Origin: Blepharisma stoltei
Lineage: Eukaryota; Ciliophora; Heterotrichea; Heterotrichida; Blepharismidae
Direction: 5' to 3'
Length of the DNA: 64,000 nucleotides
Assembly (NCBI GenBank): GCA_914767885.1
Contig: CAJZBQ010000013.1
Span: 682,001 to 746,000 of the forward strand
The notes below the pieces were generated by a model. The model was not told the origin of the DNA, made no database searches, and worked only from the letters and a program-made list of their open reading frames with translations. Position 1 is the first letter of the stretch, and each line of letters starts with the position of its first letter. The translations under genes and the position numbers were made by a program. Below, piece after piece: positions 1 through 9,939 of the stretch.

Positions 1-813
1 GGTGTCGGTATCGAATTGTGCTTGACCAAACAATTAGATTTTTGTTTAAGCACCTATTCAAGTTTAAAGTAGAACCAAATTTAATATCAGAGTTTTAATT
101 ATTTAATAGGATAGATATAGTGAGAAATAAATGCCAAGAATGCTATTCTTTTTTCTAGTTAACGAGTTTAATTTAAATATAAATATCCGTACTCTTTAAG
201 TTTATGCCCGTTGCCTTATAAGTTATAGCCATTTATATCATTAAGTATTCTTAACTCAAAAAAATGCAACTATTTAAATTTCAAATAGTATCCTTACTAT
301 AGTAATAATTATTATTTTGATTTTCAAGTCCTTATATTATAGAAATTTTTATTGCAGGATCATATGCCTTAAAAAATAAAATAAAAACTACATTTAATTC
401 TTCATTGATTTTTTTGCTTTTTTAAATTTTTATTTGAGTAATTTTAAATTAGATTAATTTGAATTATTGTATTACGTCATTAGTTTAGTTGGACAAGAAA
501 AATGGAAGCAATCTAAGAAACTATTATCGATTAAAATAGTTTCTGATTGAATTTTATATTTATTTATAATAAAGATTATGAGATAATTTACTAAAGAATT
601 AATTCTGATATGGAAAATGCTTATTCATCAAATTTTTTATTAAACAATTTCTTTTGAGTAAGCCAATTAAAAGATAAATTATTATAATTAATTGCTCTAA
701 AAGACAAATTTTAATCAGTAATTTGATCAGCTTTAAAACTAAAAATATCAGTTTCTGTCAATTATAAATATAAATAAAAAAACAATTACTCTTCGTATTT
801 TTTATTACTAATT
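1..813. other. AT-rich stretch without a recognisable gene
   Basis: No reading frame with coding character and no tRNA-like fold was seen on either strand. The sequence is uniformly A+T rich and runs into the 3' side of the first zinc-finger gene. It could hold the start of a gene lying outside the window or eliminated DNA, but nothing in it supports either. Confidence 0.5.
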
Positions 814-1344
814 CTAATGATTATGACTGCAGACTTTTGCATGCTGGACTAGTAAGTATTTGTTATACATGACTTTTCCACATTCCTCACAAACCACTCT
901 TGTCGTCTTCGTGTGGACTTGCTTGACATGAAATCTGACTGCGTATTTATGTCTGAACCTCTTTGTACAATGTGGACATCTGGCATTTTTGTTTTTTGTT
1001 AGGTGAATTTTCCCAACATGTTGCTTTAATCCTTTATGTTTTCTAAAAGTTAAATCGCAAAACCTACATTTAAAAATAGTTTTTGGATGATCCAACTTAG
1101 CGTCTAAAAGCATCTTCACTAGTGAAAAGACTGAATCGTCCTGGCCTTTTACTGTGCATAGAGTATCAATCTTGGAACCATGAGAAGAACCTTGATGAAT
1201 GGTCAAGTCATCTTGTAAACAGAAGGATAGACAGCAGCTAGTGCAAGCAAACGTTGAAGACCCAAGTGGTTGAGTCGCTGATAAGAACTTTGGACTTGGG
1301 AGTCGGAGAGATTTATCGTATTTGGTGAGATTGGTCGTAAACAT
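814..1344 (-). CDS. C2H2 zinc-finger protein, copy 1
   Basis: This is an intact 176-aa frame ending in TAG. Four finger-like units are visible: a degenerate first one (CTSC...H...H, about residues 34-55), then CRFC...H...H, CPHC...H...H, and a last unit CEEC...H...C in which the final ligand is Cys. The two central fingers are the best formed and are joined by a basic KNKNARC linker. A DNA- or RNA-binding role in the nucleus is the usual inference for such arrays; no target is known. It is closely related to the gene at 3523-4035, most clearly from the second finger to the C-terminus, and the upstream leaders (ATTTATTTTTAGCCTTTAATTT and its counterpart) also match, so the pair arose by tandem duplication that included 5' flank. 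Confidence 0.8.
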   Translation of the reverse strand: MFTTNLTKYDKSLRLPSPKFLSATQPLGSSTFACTSCCLSFCLQDDLTIHQGSSHGSKIDTLCTVKGQDDSVFSLVKMLLDAKLDHPKTIFKCRFCDLTFRKHKGLKQHVGKIHLTKNKNARCPHCTKRFRHKYAVRFHVKQVHTKTTRVVCEECGKVMYNKYLLVQHAKVCSHNH

Positions 1345-3522
1345 ATTTATTTTTAGCCTTTAATTTATTGGTATCCAACATTTGATTATTGAAATTGTTA
1401 AAATGATTATAAATACGAAGGTTTTTTGTGTATTTTTAATTCAATTAATATTGAAACTTAAAAAGATAAGTTTCTGAGAGCCATATTTTCAACCGTTCAT
1501 AAGCTTTTGAAAGTTCTTCGCTGCTGCTAGGAAAGAGCTTAGTGCGAAGTGATCACTATTTTAAAATTTATCGTCCAAATTTAAGTGTGATGACTTTTTG
1601 ATAAATTTATGTGAAAAAATTGTTAAATTTTAATAAGTATAAATATATTTGGAGTATATTTGGGTCATCTTATAAATAAATTTAGGTCAATTTGCTACAT
1701 TTAAAAGATTAAAATTTTATATTTTTTAATAGATACTTCAGAGGATTCATAAAATCAGTTTAAGATCGCTCTTTCATAGAATTATGAAGCTTAACCTTAG
1801 ATAAGCCTAAATTCTGTCGCCGTTGAGTAGCTATGGTGAATAATCCATTTACAACTATTAAGAAATATGATAAATAGGCAAAACTCTATTTATCAAAAAT
1901 TACTCATTTTATTTTTCTAGCAATTTTAGTTTATTTTTTTAAGTCACGGATCTCTGATTAGACTCAATTGTGAAAACACTTCATCATAAAAAATTTTTGA
2001 AAAAAAATTATTATTAGTAAAGAATCAATAAAATAAAGCTCAAAATAAGAATATGATGAGATAAAAAAATAATACAGGTTAATCATAAGCTTCTTTAAAA
2101 GTTTCAATTATGTTTTCTTAATTTTTGAACTTTTAGCATCTTAAATGGAAGAAAATGGATGACCAAGAGCGTGGGTATCTATAGAATTTACCTTATAAGC
2201 ATTATGTTATGAATTTACTCCAGCACATTTAATCTATCTTTTAGTTCAAAATTCTTAGATCATTCTAATTTCGAGAGCACCTTTAATTTTTTTTAATTTG
2301 CGTTGAATTTCTATTATGCAAATATAAATGCATTCATTGAGCTTATATTAATTATTTAATTAATTTAGAGCTTGGAGACGAAAAGAAATAAAGCTAAAGC
2401 TAAATCATAAAACTATAAATATATTCATAGTGTCTTATCTATTAAGTTAAAGGCCGTTTATTACCATCTTTACTACTAAGCTACAAGTCTATGCGCTAGA
2501 AAATTTCCTTTAAAATTTTTGCTTTGATTTATGAGTGTGACAAAGATAAATCAAATTATTAATCTGTATTAACTTTCAACTCTGCTTCTAAAGAATTCTG
2601 ATCTTTTTGGGGTCAAGATTATTTAAGTACCAAGTCTTTAAGGATTTTTGAAGTAAATTCTTTACAACTAAAAAGTTCTTCGGTATGTGCTTCTACTATT
2701 CTACTCCCGAGCAAAAGGTCTTTAAAAAACTAAATAAATTTAATTGAAAAATTTTTATTATAATTGAGATTCTGTAAATGGATCAGTAATATAAGAAAAA
2801 GAAATTATGACAATATTATATTATGATATTCTAGATACATACAATTTTAAGATATAATTAGCTTATTCGAAGCTATTATGCATGCGAAAAAATTAATTTT
2901 AAATTATTCTACCATTTCTCACTATCAAAAATATTTTTCAACTTAAAATCTTAAAGGAACTCATTAGTTTTGTAATGTGCTGGAAATGCATAATTAAGTT
3001 CAAACATTAATTCCATAATAGCTTTTAATATTCATATATTCAATGATTTGACTATTGAAAAAATGAGGGCTGTTCATTATAAGAAGTATAAATAATGTTC
3101 AATAATATAAGAACTATCGATAAAATTGATTGTATTTATGAAATTTTATTGCTCATGAGATCTATTTCTGCTGCTTTTCATATATATTATATAATATAAA
3201 TGTATGTTTAAATTTGGATATAATATCAGGCAAATTTAGATAAATAATTAAAAGTAATTAATATAATTTTAATATTATTTATATAATTTAAAAAGAAATT
3301 TTTAGTATAGACTTCTCTTTGAATTAAAATAAAAAAAATGAAAATCTATAAAATCTAGAAAAATTAAATAAATTGTAATAAAATTATCGTTAAATAACTT
3401 GAACTTTTTTTTACAGTTGATAAGCTTACGAATTGGCATATCATTATTATTAGCAGCTTTTTTATATTATATATTATAATTTATCCATTTATAAAAAATG
3501 CTTAATAAATATTATAAAAAAC
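1345..3522. other. 2.2-kb AT-rich intergenic stretch between zinc-finger paralogues
   Basis: No ORF of coding quality, no tip motif of the MITE families seen elsewhere and no palindrome was recognised. The first 60 bp upstream of copy 1 match the leader of copy 2. The length is unusual beside the compact spacing at 12-22 kb, so part of it may be eliminated DNA without recognisable ends; this is inference only. Confidence 0.5.
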
Positions 3523-4035
3523 CTAAACCTTGCAACATCGTAAATGGTCATTAAGTGTATATTTATTGTACATTGACTTCCCGCATCTTTCGCAAGAAAC
3601 TCTTGTTGATCTATCATGTACTTGCCTGATATGAAACTTTAATGCATATTTATGTTTGAATCTTTTATAGCAATGAGGGCACCTTGATCTTTTGTTTTTG
3701 TTTAAATGAACCTTTCCAACGTGCTGATTTAATCCTTTCTCATTGTCAAAAGTTAAACAGCAGTGCTTACACTTTATTAGAGACTGTGATGAGCGGTCAT
3801 CTTCAAATATGTTCCTTAGTGGAAGCTGATTTTTTTGCTTTGGAAATTGAGACTTTCTATGACACAATTTTTTTGCAAGGCTTAGATGCAGCTCTAAGTC
3901 TCTTTTCTTACCAAAACTTAAACTACAACTACTACAAATATTCTTTTTCTTAGAAGCTGGTTCACACAAATACGGAAACTGAGGCCCGGGAAGCAAAAAA
4001 GGGATTTCTTGTCTGTCATTGGCAAGGTTTAACAT
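3523..4035 (-). CDS. C2H2 zinc-finger protein, copy 2
   Basis: This is an intact 170-aa frame. Its finger layout matches copy 1: a degenerate N-terminal CSSC unit preceded by a KKKN stretch, then CKHC...H...H, CPHC...H...H, and a terminal CERC...H...C unit. The C-terminal half aligns with copy 1 nearly residue for residue (HVGKVHLNKNK against HVGKIHLTKNK), while the first 60 residues diverge, suggesting that the fingers are under constraint and the N-terminus is not. The product is probably a nuclear nucleic-acid-binding protein; specificity is unknown. Confidence 0.8.
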   Translation of the reverse strand: MLNLANDRQEIPFLLPGPQFPYLCEPASKKKNICSSCSLSFGKKRDLELHLSLAKKLCHRKSQFPKQKNQLPLRNIFEDDRSSQSLIKCKHCCLTFDNEKGLNQHVGKVHLNKNKRSRCPHCYKRFKHKYALKFHIRQVHDRSTRVSCERCGKSMYNKYTLNDHLRCCKV

Positions 4036-4294
4036 ATTTATTTTTGGCCTTTATTTTATAAAATTAATTGATGGCGTCCGATTTTATTGAAATATTATGC
4101 ATAGACTCTATTTACTAATATCTTCTAAGGCATGGTTGAAAGCAATTAAAATTTATCTGCCTTCATTCCAGCTGGATGCTTATAAAAATCTTCGAGCTTA
4201 GATTTATGAATAATTTCATTTTGCATATATAATAAAATTGTCTCCTCGGCAAATAATTGCGAGTTAATAGACTATACAACAAAATATGATTAAT

Positions 4295-4475
4295 TATTCT
4301 TTTCCTTAGAAGCGTTTTCGCATAAGCAAAAAGGTTTGTCACAGGTAGCTGAACATATTTCTTTTAAGACTTGATTTTATAAATAATTTGACGGTGCCGA
4401 TTTTATTGAAATATTATGCATAGGCTATATTTACTAATGTTTTAGACGATGACTGAAATAATTATTAGAAACATT
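4295..4475 (-). pseudogene. decayed 5' remnant of a third zinc-finger copy
   Basis: The stretch resembles 3945-4130, which is the start and leader of copy 2. It keeps the TTCTTAGAAGC block that encodes the KKKN-rich segment, the position of the start-codon CAT, the TTTTATAAAATAATTTGA-like leader and the TTTTATTGAAATATTATGCATAG block. The finger-coding part is absent and the frame is broken. It reads as a truncated duplication of the promoter-proximal part of the same gene. Confidence 0.6.
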
Positions 4476-5250
4476 GCTTCATTCCAGCAGGAATCATATA
4501 TTAACTTTCTTGAATTTCTATTCATTCTTTAGGTTAAAATTTTTTATTATCAAAATTAAGAAAAAGAATCTTTCGATTTTTCACGAGCTTATAATAACCT
4601 CAAGCATTAAAGAATTAAACGCTTTAACGGCTGCGGGCCTTGGTAATCCTTGCTTCTAAGAGCTAACCCGTGCTTTAGGTTTGTCTCCTTTTCTTAGAAA
4701 GCGGTATTTAAATGCCAGCCTCAGTTAGCAGGCTAACTGTATTTATGCGTTTGCCTCAAAACGCAATCCAGTCAAGTACTTGGCTATATAAATTAAGATT
4801 TATTATTAATAATTTTCCATAGTTGCATAGTAATTAAATTTCCTAAGACTAATGACATACAGTATGAAATTAGACCTAAAACAAAGGCAATTAATAAGAC
4901 AGAAAATTAATTTTTAATAAAATCTTAAAAGATTAGACATCAAGCTATTAAAATAATTTTTTTGAGAAGCCAATAAACGTTTTAATTGCGCCATAGTCTT
5001 GATTATTTGTATAATAAGGGCTACCTAAGTTTTATAACTCAAATTGTGTAAAAAGAAGTCTAAAAGAATATTGGTTGTGGGAGTGGCGCAGGTGGCTTTT
5101 TAAGCTGAAAATTGGAATATTTCACAATTTTATTAAATTCTAGCTTGCGAAAATAAAAAACTGTCATAATGATAAAATTTCTCTCATTTCTTATAAGGTT
5201 TGGCTTTCCCAAAGAATCCTTATCAAGACATATCAGTAAACAATGTAGAA
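4476..5250. other. intergenic, nothing recognised
   Basis: This is AT-rich sequence with a mildly GC-richer patch at 4640-4790. No tRNA, no terminal inverted repeat and no coding frame could be supported. Confidence 0.4.
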
Positions 5251-5253
5251 GAA

Positions 5254-5440
5254 TTACAACTTCTTGATATAATCATTTGGACACTTAGATGGTTTAGGAT
5301 TTATCCGATCAACATACCGAGAAAGTGGAAATTTAGGCGGAGTACGTGCAGGAGCTGATGAACTCTTGATGGCAAGACTCTGAGTGAGATATTCTACTAG
5401 CTGGGAGTGTAAATTGTTTAGGAGTGTCTGTTCAAGTGAG
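5254..5440 (-). CDS. possible small protein or 3' exon, divergent from the helicase
   Basis: Reading TGA as Trp, the minus strand has about 60 codons ending in TAA with protein-like composition (an SSSAPARTPPKFPLSRYVDR segment and a C-terminal YIKKL). No in-frame ATG is visible before an upstream TAA at about 5460, so the start must lie across an unrecognised IES or intron, or the fragment is not a gene. It is not recognised as any family. It lies head to head with the helicase gene, whose ATG is at 5501, leaving about 60 bp for both starts. Confidence 0.35.
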
Positions 5441-5500
5441 CAAATAATTACTCAAGAAACTTAAAAAATATGAGTAACACTGTGAAGAGCCCCATTATAA

Positions 5501-8283
5501 ATGGATCGAAAATTTGACTTTCCTTATGATCCATACAAAGTCCAGCTAGAATTTATGCAAGAGCTTTATAAAACTCTTAGCATTCAAAAAGTCGGCATTT
5601 TTGAAAGCCCAACTGGAACAGGAAAATCTTTAAGTTTGATTTGTTCATCTTTCAAATGGCTCACTCCCCCTTACTTAGGGATTTAAACATAAATTTACAA
5701 ATTAAATTAATATTTGCTTTAAAATTATTTCGAATAAGGATGCTTTAAATTTAAAAAACAAATTATAAAGTATATTTTTATGAAAAAAATTAACCCACTT
5801 CCATTAGTGAAGAAAATTTTTTTGTTCACTCAGGAGTTAGCGACTTTAAAAATTCCTCCACGAATGAGGTGTCTGAGCCAAAAATCATATATACAAGCAG
5901 AACCCATTCACAATTAGACCAATTTATTTCAGAAATTAAAAAAACAGTCTGAGCTTATGGTGCAAATAAAATCCATGTCGTCAGAGTAGGCTCAAGGAAG
6001 CAGCTTTGCATTAATACTGAATTGGAAGAGTTTAAAAATTCGCGTGAAATTAACTATAAATGCAAAGAGTTAGTAAAAAAGCCTGAAAATGATGAGGAAA
6101 GATGGAGAAAAAATGATGATGAGCAAAATTGTCCTTATTTTGATGGTGCCAATGATGTATGTGACCATATTAGTGAAAATATCTGTGATATAGAAGATTT
6201 GCTGCTGGCTGGAAGAAGAAATTTTGGATGCCCTTATTATGCTACAAGGCAAGCTATTGAAGAAGCAGAAGTGGTTATAGCCCCTTATTCGTCAATTTTA
6301 AACAAAAGGATTCGCAAAAGATCAAAAATACCTCTAGAAAACTCAATCCTTATTATCGATGAGGCTCACAACTTAACAGAGTCTATCATCAGCGCATATT
6401 CAGCTTCAATGCAGCTGAAGCAAATAAAGCAGTGCATAAAGACCTTAAGTGCATACTACAATGAATATCAAAGTAGATGGAATCCTTATAAATCAGGAAA
6501 AATAAACGATGTTTTACAGTCCGTTAAACAATTTGAAAATTTCATTAAATCAGCGTTAAGGACCTCTAATAGAAAAGGATTTTCAACCCCAGTTAGAAAC
6601 TTTGTGAGGGATTATGATTTGCATAGATATGATTATAAAGAAATTCTTGAATTCATAAATCTCGATGATTTAGCAAGAAAAGTTATGGGATATGGGGTGA
6701 CTAAAAGATTAGCTTACGGTGACACAACTTATTTTTACGCTTTAATTTAAGTTTTAGTTTACGTAACTCTTCAAATCCCTGACTTCTTGGTCTCAGATTG
6801 GACTACAGCTCTTAATAACGGTAGGTGGGCCGACCTAGCTGTTGACCTCTATCTGTCCCCAAGCTATTTAGGACCTCTCTGATCTACACCAGACTCAGTT
6901 TAGACACATTATTTTGAGCCCAGATTCTCAATAAGTCGTAGATCCTCTTACTAAGCTCGTTTAGGATCTGAATCCTACTCCCTAACTGACATTTTTAATT
7001 GAGTCGCTTTAATTGAATTTTTCGAATGCTTCGTAAATGATCCTACAGATTCTTGCATAATTTTTGATAGAGGTGAAGAAGTTGGCGACCCAAGAATAAA
7101 ATATTTGCTATTGAATCCAATAATTCCTTTCAGGTCAATATTAAGCTCAGTTCGTTGCGTTATACTGGCTGGAGGGACTATCGAACCTCGTCAAGAATTT
7201 TTAGAACTTTTTGAAGACATTCCGAAATCAAAAATAACTTTTTTCTCATGTGGGCATGTGATTCCATCAGAAAATTTATTGCTTTCTATTGTCTCGAGAG
7301 GCAAAAGTGGAAACCCATTCAGGTTTGTATTTGATAGACGAGACGATTTGGACATGATGGATGATCTTTATAGATTACTTGTTGATGTAAGTCAAGTTGT
7401 TCCTAATGGAATAGTTGTTTTTCTTCCATCCTTTAGTTTTCTTGGAAAATTAAAAAATCATATAGATTCTAATTATTTAAGAAAATTACAAAGATATGCT
7501 CAGATCTCGAAGTTTCATGTATTATTCTTGGATAAATATCAATATTTTATTTGAAATATAAATAGATTGATTAAGCTATTAGAAGCAATAGCTGTTGTAG
7601 CTATGTAAGCAATTATTCTATGATAATAGGAACGAAAATATATTAGATCAATACTCGAGATATGCGAAAAATGGAGGCGCAATGCTTTTTGCCGTCACTC
7701 GTGGAAAATTAAGTGAAGGAGTTAACTTTAGCGATGAACTGGGAAGGTGCATTATTATGGTTGGCTTGCCTTATTTAAATTGTTTTGATATAGAAGTTAA
7801 AGAAAGAATGAATTTCTTACATCCTCATTTTATTATTTCATAAAACGGATCAAAGCTCTGTTAAAAAATTATTCTTTTATATGCAGAGGTATTATAGAAA
7901 AAAGAGAGTTAGACTCAAAACTTAATGGGTTTACAGGAAGAGAATTTTATGAAATGAACTGCCAAAAAGCAATAAACCAATCAATAGGCAGAGCAATTCG
8001 GCATATAAACGATTATGCTATCATTTTATTAGTTGATGAAAGGCACACCATTTATCAGCGCCCATTATGGATGAGATCTAATTACGTTGATCAATGTGAG
8101 GATGATCCTACAAATATAATAGGCTCCATTGAAGATTTCTTTGAGGATTTCAGAAAAGATAAACAAGAACAAAGTGAAGAAGAGCAAGAAATCGGTGCAT
8201 CAATTTTTTGTAGAAAATCTGTCTCTGGCAGAGATCTCCCAGGCATAATTGGTCGAATTATTCCTCTTGAAACATTTGCTTAG
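5501..8283 (+). CDS. DDX11/Chl1-type Fe-S superfamily 2 DNA helicase, interrupted by IESs
   Basis: The parts encode a helicase of the XPD/FANCJ/DDX11 group. Visible motifs are the Q-like start ([11 protein letters not shown]), Walker A ([14 protein letters not shown]), motif Ia (YTSRTHSQL), Fe-S cluster cysteines ([20 protein letters not shown]), DEAH (IIDEAHNL), LAGGT, the CGHVIP and VVFLPS segments, and motif VI ([10 protein letters not shown]). CGHVIP and [10 protein letters not shown] favour DDX11 over FANCJ or RTEL1. The family works in sister-chromatid cohesion and replication. The frame is broken at 5661-5840, 6743-6982, 7580-7643 and 7831-7889. The last three can be removed between TA dinucleotides to give ALTDIFNW, KLLDQYSRY and HFIIEKREL joins. 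The first has no TA-TA cut that restores frame. TGA encodes Trp at several sites. It ends in TAG. Confidence 0.85.
5661..5840 (+). mobile_element. decayed family A MITE inside the helicase gene
   Basis: The left end CACTCCCCC, the core words AAATTAAATTAATATTTGC, a right-hand TTAACCCACTTCC...TGTTCACTC and the end GGAGTTA all match the family A elements at 20599, 33388, 48539 and 59209, but with deletions and many changes. The left TA has become TC. Excision at the apparent ends does not restore the helicase frame: a length of 2 modulo 3 is needed and 177 is found. The true boundary is therefore elsewhere or the gene is damaged here. Confidence 0.6.
6743..6982. mobile_element. 240-bp insertion in the helicase gene (probable IES)
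   Basis: Between TTA at 6742-6744 and CTA at 6982-6984 lies 240 bp of clearly GC-richer sequence with several stops. Removing it between the two TA dinucleotides keeps frame and joins GDTTYFYAL to TDIFNWVALIEFF, matching the family order. No terminal inverted repeat was found. The composition is like the R-class units but the ATG-type start is not evident. Confidence 0.6.
7580..7643. mobile_element. short IES, 64 bp, in the helicase gene
   Basis: The segment is flanked by the direct repeat TTAGA. Its removal shifts the upstream frame exactly into the downstream frame and yields [17 protein letters not shown]. Other TA pairs in this AT-rich stretch would also fit the frame, so the exact ends are the most likely choice rather than proven. 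Confidence 0.5.
7831..7889. mobile_element. short IES, 59 bp, in the helicase gene
   Basis: The flanking direct repeat TATTAT and the required length of 2 modulo 3 both fit. Removal joins HPHFI to [18 protein letters not shown] just ahead of motif VI. Without removal the frame stops at TAA 7841. Confidence 0.6.
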
Positions 8284-8356
8284 CAAAACTGGCTATGAAG
8301 CAATATCAGAACAGAAAAATACCTTAAAACACTGAGGAGAAAAAGATTAATTAAAT

Positions 8357-8476
8357 ATGACATCTCAGCAAAAGAATGAGCTAGCCTCAGCAGCACATAC
8401 TAATATTTATGGTTATGAATCTAATAACTCAGAAACAGCAACATGTTATGTAACTCTAGATCTGCATACATTTTAA
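8357..8476 (+). CDS. possible 39-aa ORF downstream of the helicase
   Basis: An ATG-to-TAA frame with polar, coding-like composition (MTSQQKNELASAAHTNIY at its start) begins 73 bp after the helicase stop. The overlapping frame that continues past the helicase TAG also looks protein-like (KTLRRKRLIKYDISAKEW), so this could instead be a frame-shifted extension or a chance ORF. No family is recognised. Confidence 0.2.
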   Translation: MTSQQKNELASAAHTNIYGYESNNSETATCYVTLDLHTF

Positions 8477-8580
8477 TCGGAACATTTTGCTAGTGTTTGT
8501 AATCGGCTAATTAAGATTAAGAATTAGAGAGCAAATATTTTTACCCTTTTAAATCGGTTATTATGATTATTTTGTTTAAT

Positions 8581-9453
8581 TTAGCGCTTATCTAATTTCA
8601 AATTAATTTGCCTTCGAATTTTCCTAAAATCAATAGGGGTTTGAGTCCTATAAAAATCTTTCTTAACCGTGCTCATAAAGTGATTATCCGTTATTTTCTG
8701 CTTCAGCAAGCTTTCATCAGGTTTTGTAGCTTTATCTATAATAGATGACTTTGAAAAATCTTTAAATTCCTTTTTAGACTCACTTTCTCTTATCAAAATT
8801 TCTCTCTCTTTTAATGTTTTCATTGAAATTAAATTTTTAATTTCTTTGTTTTTTTGCTGAGCTGCAAGAAGTTCATTAGAATTTGCTGGTTTAAAAGAAT
8901 CCTTATAAGATGTTGATGAGCTTAGCCTTAGTCTCTCATCATTGTGCTGAACTCTTGACTGTTTTACATAATAAGGGTTATTAGTGCCTCAATTGAGGTA
9001 ACTTGAAGAATAAGAAGTTTGCGCAAAAATATTAGACTGAGGAGGCGGCGTTGGGTAGCCCTTTGAACTGACTTTTGGAGGATTTTTACAAATTGGCTTG
9101 AAATCCTTTTCATTTGTAGTTTCATATGTAATTGGATAATGACTATAAGTGTTTTCAGCAGATCTTATTGGAGAGGTTTTAGCGCATTGGCCTTTAATAA
9201 ATTCGTTTTTATATTGAGATCGATACATGGAGATGGGATAAGGATCGTTCAGCTTTGCTGGACATTTATGAGTGCCGCATGAGCATAATTCGCAAATGCA
9301 TTGGTGGTTTTTATGGTCGTTTTCAGAAATAATCCCAATATTTGGATTTGATAAAGGACAGTCTTCAATAGAAGAGAACTTTCTTGGCAAATTTTTCGAA
9401 AAATTCGAAGAGTTTTGTGATAACGTTGCGAGCGAGGAAAAGCTTTTATTCAT
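8581..9453 (-). CDS. SAXO-like (FAM154) microtubule-associated protein
   Basis: This is one frame of about 290 aa once TGA at 8989-8991 is read as Trp (YLN-W-GTNNPYY). Residues about 51-64 carry the cysteine motif CICELCSCGTHKCP, the N-terminal signature of SAXO/FAM154 proteins, which bind and stabilise axonemal and basal-body microtubules. The rest is basic and low in hydrophobic residues, with short repeats around Tyr, Lys and Phe (YPISMYRSQYKNEF, DFYRTQTPIDFRKI), as expected for the Mn-type repeats of the family. The role in cilia is from the family and fits a heavily ciliated cell. Confidence 0.75.
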
Positions 9454-9529
9454 GCAGTTAATTATCTCTTATTTTGATAAATATGCAGGATTTGTTATAA
9501 AGTAAAAATTTGCTAATATTAATGATAAA

Positions 9530-9907
9530 AAGTAAATATGCATTGATATGGCGGAGGCGACCCAACCTCTTGGCGTTATTTTATTGATACCTGCAGGCAA
9601 TGTCCAGGGAGAGAGGCCAAGTCGAGAAAAAGGTACTTCATCCCGACTGTATTAAGGCAGAGGCTTTCTCATGCCACAGGGAATGATACCTGGGATATGG
9701 GATTTTTCCTCCTGACATGGACTTGGAAAGCGCGAAATATAAATTAGGAAAAAGGCTCAAGGCCTTTAGTAAATGAACAACTAGGAGCAAGTAGGTTGCC
9801 GATAGGCGAGGCTATCAGCTGCAGCCGGTAAATCCTCACAGGAGTTGATGAGCTTGCAGAGATTAAAATCCTCGGCGGATTAAACAAGGCATCATAATTT
9901 AATTTTA
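9530..9907 (+). mobile_element. R-class retroposon-like unit R1
   Basis: This is a GC-richer block beginning ATGGCGGAGGCGACCCAACC and ending in the TTAA-rich tail AATTTAATTTTAATTTAA. Its start resembles R3 and R7: the conceptual peptides MAEATQP and MATANQP align, as do CCAACCTC and CCTG-A words. A possible duplication TTAATGATAA lies on each side, but the region is AT-rich and this is weak. It sits between two genes transcribed in the same direction. A structured non-coding RNA is an alternative, but no known RNA fold was recognised. Confidence 0.5.
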
Positions 9908-9939
9908 ATTTAATGATAATAGCTATATTTAATATCAAA

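Noticed and set aside
1-30. Possible tRNA 3' end on the minus strand (TTCGATACC-like)
   Set aside because: The T-arm stem does not pair and no anticodon arm could be found within the window.
9541-9900. Possible SRP RNA or RNase P RNA in a GC-rich intergenic block
   Set aside because: No helix 8 or conserved RNase P core was found, and the start resembles the R-class units R3 and R7.
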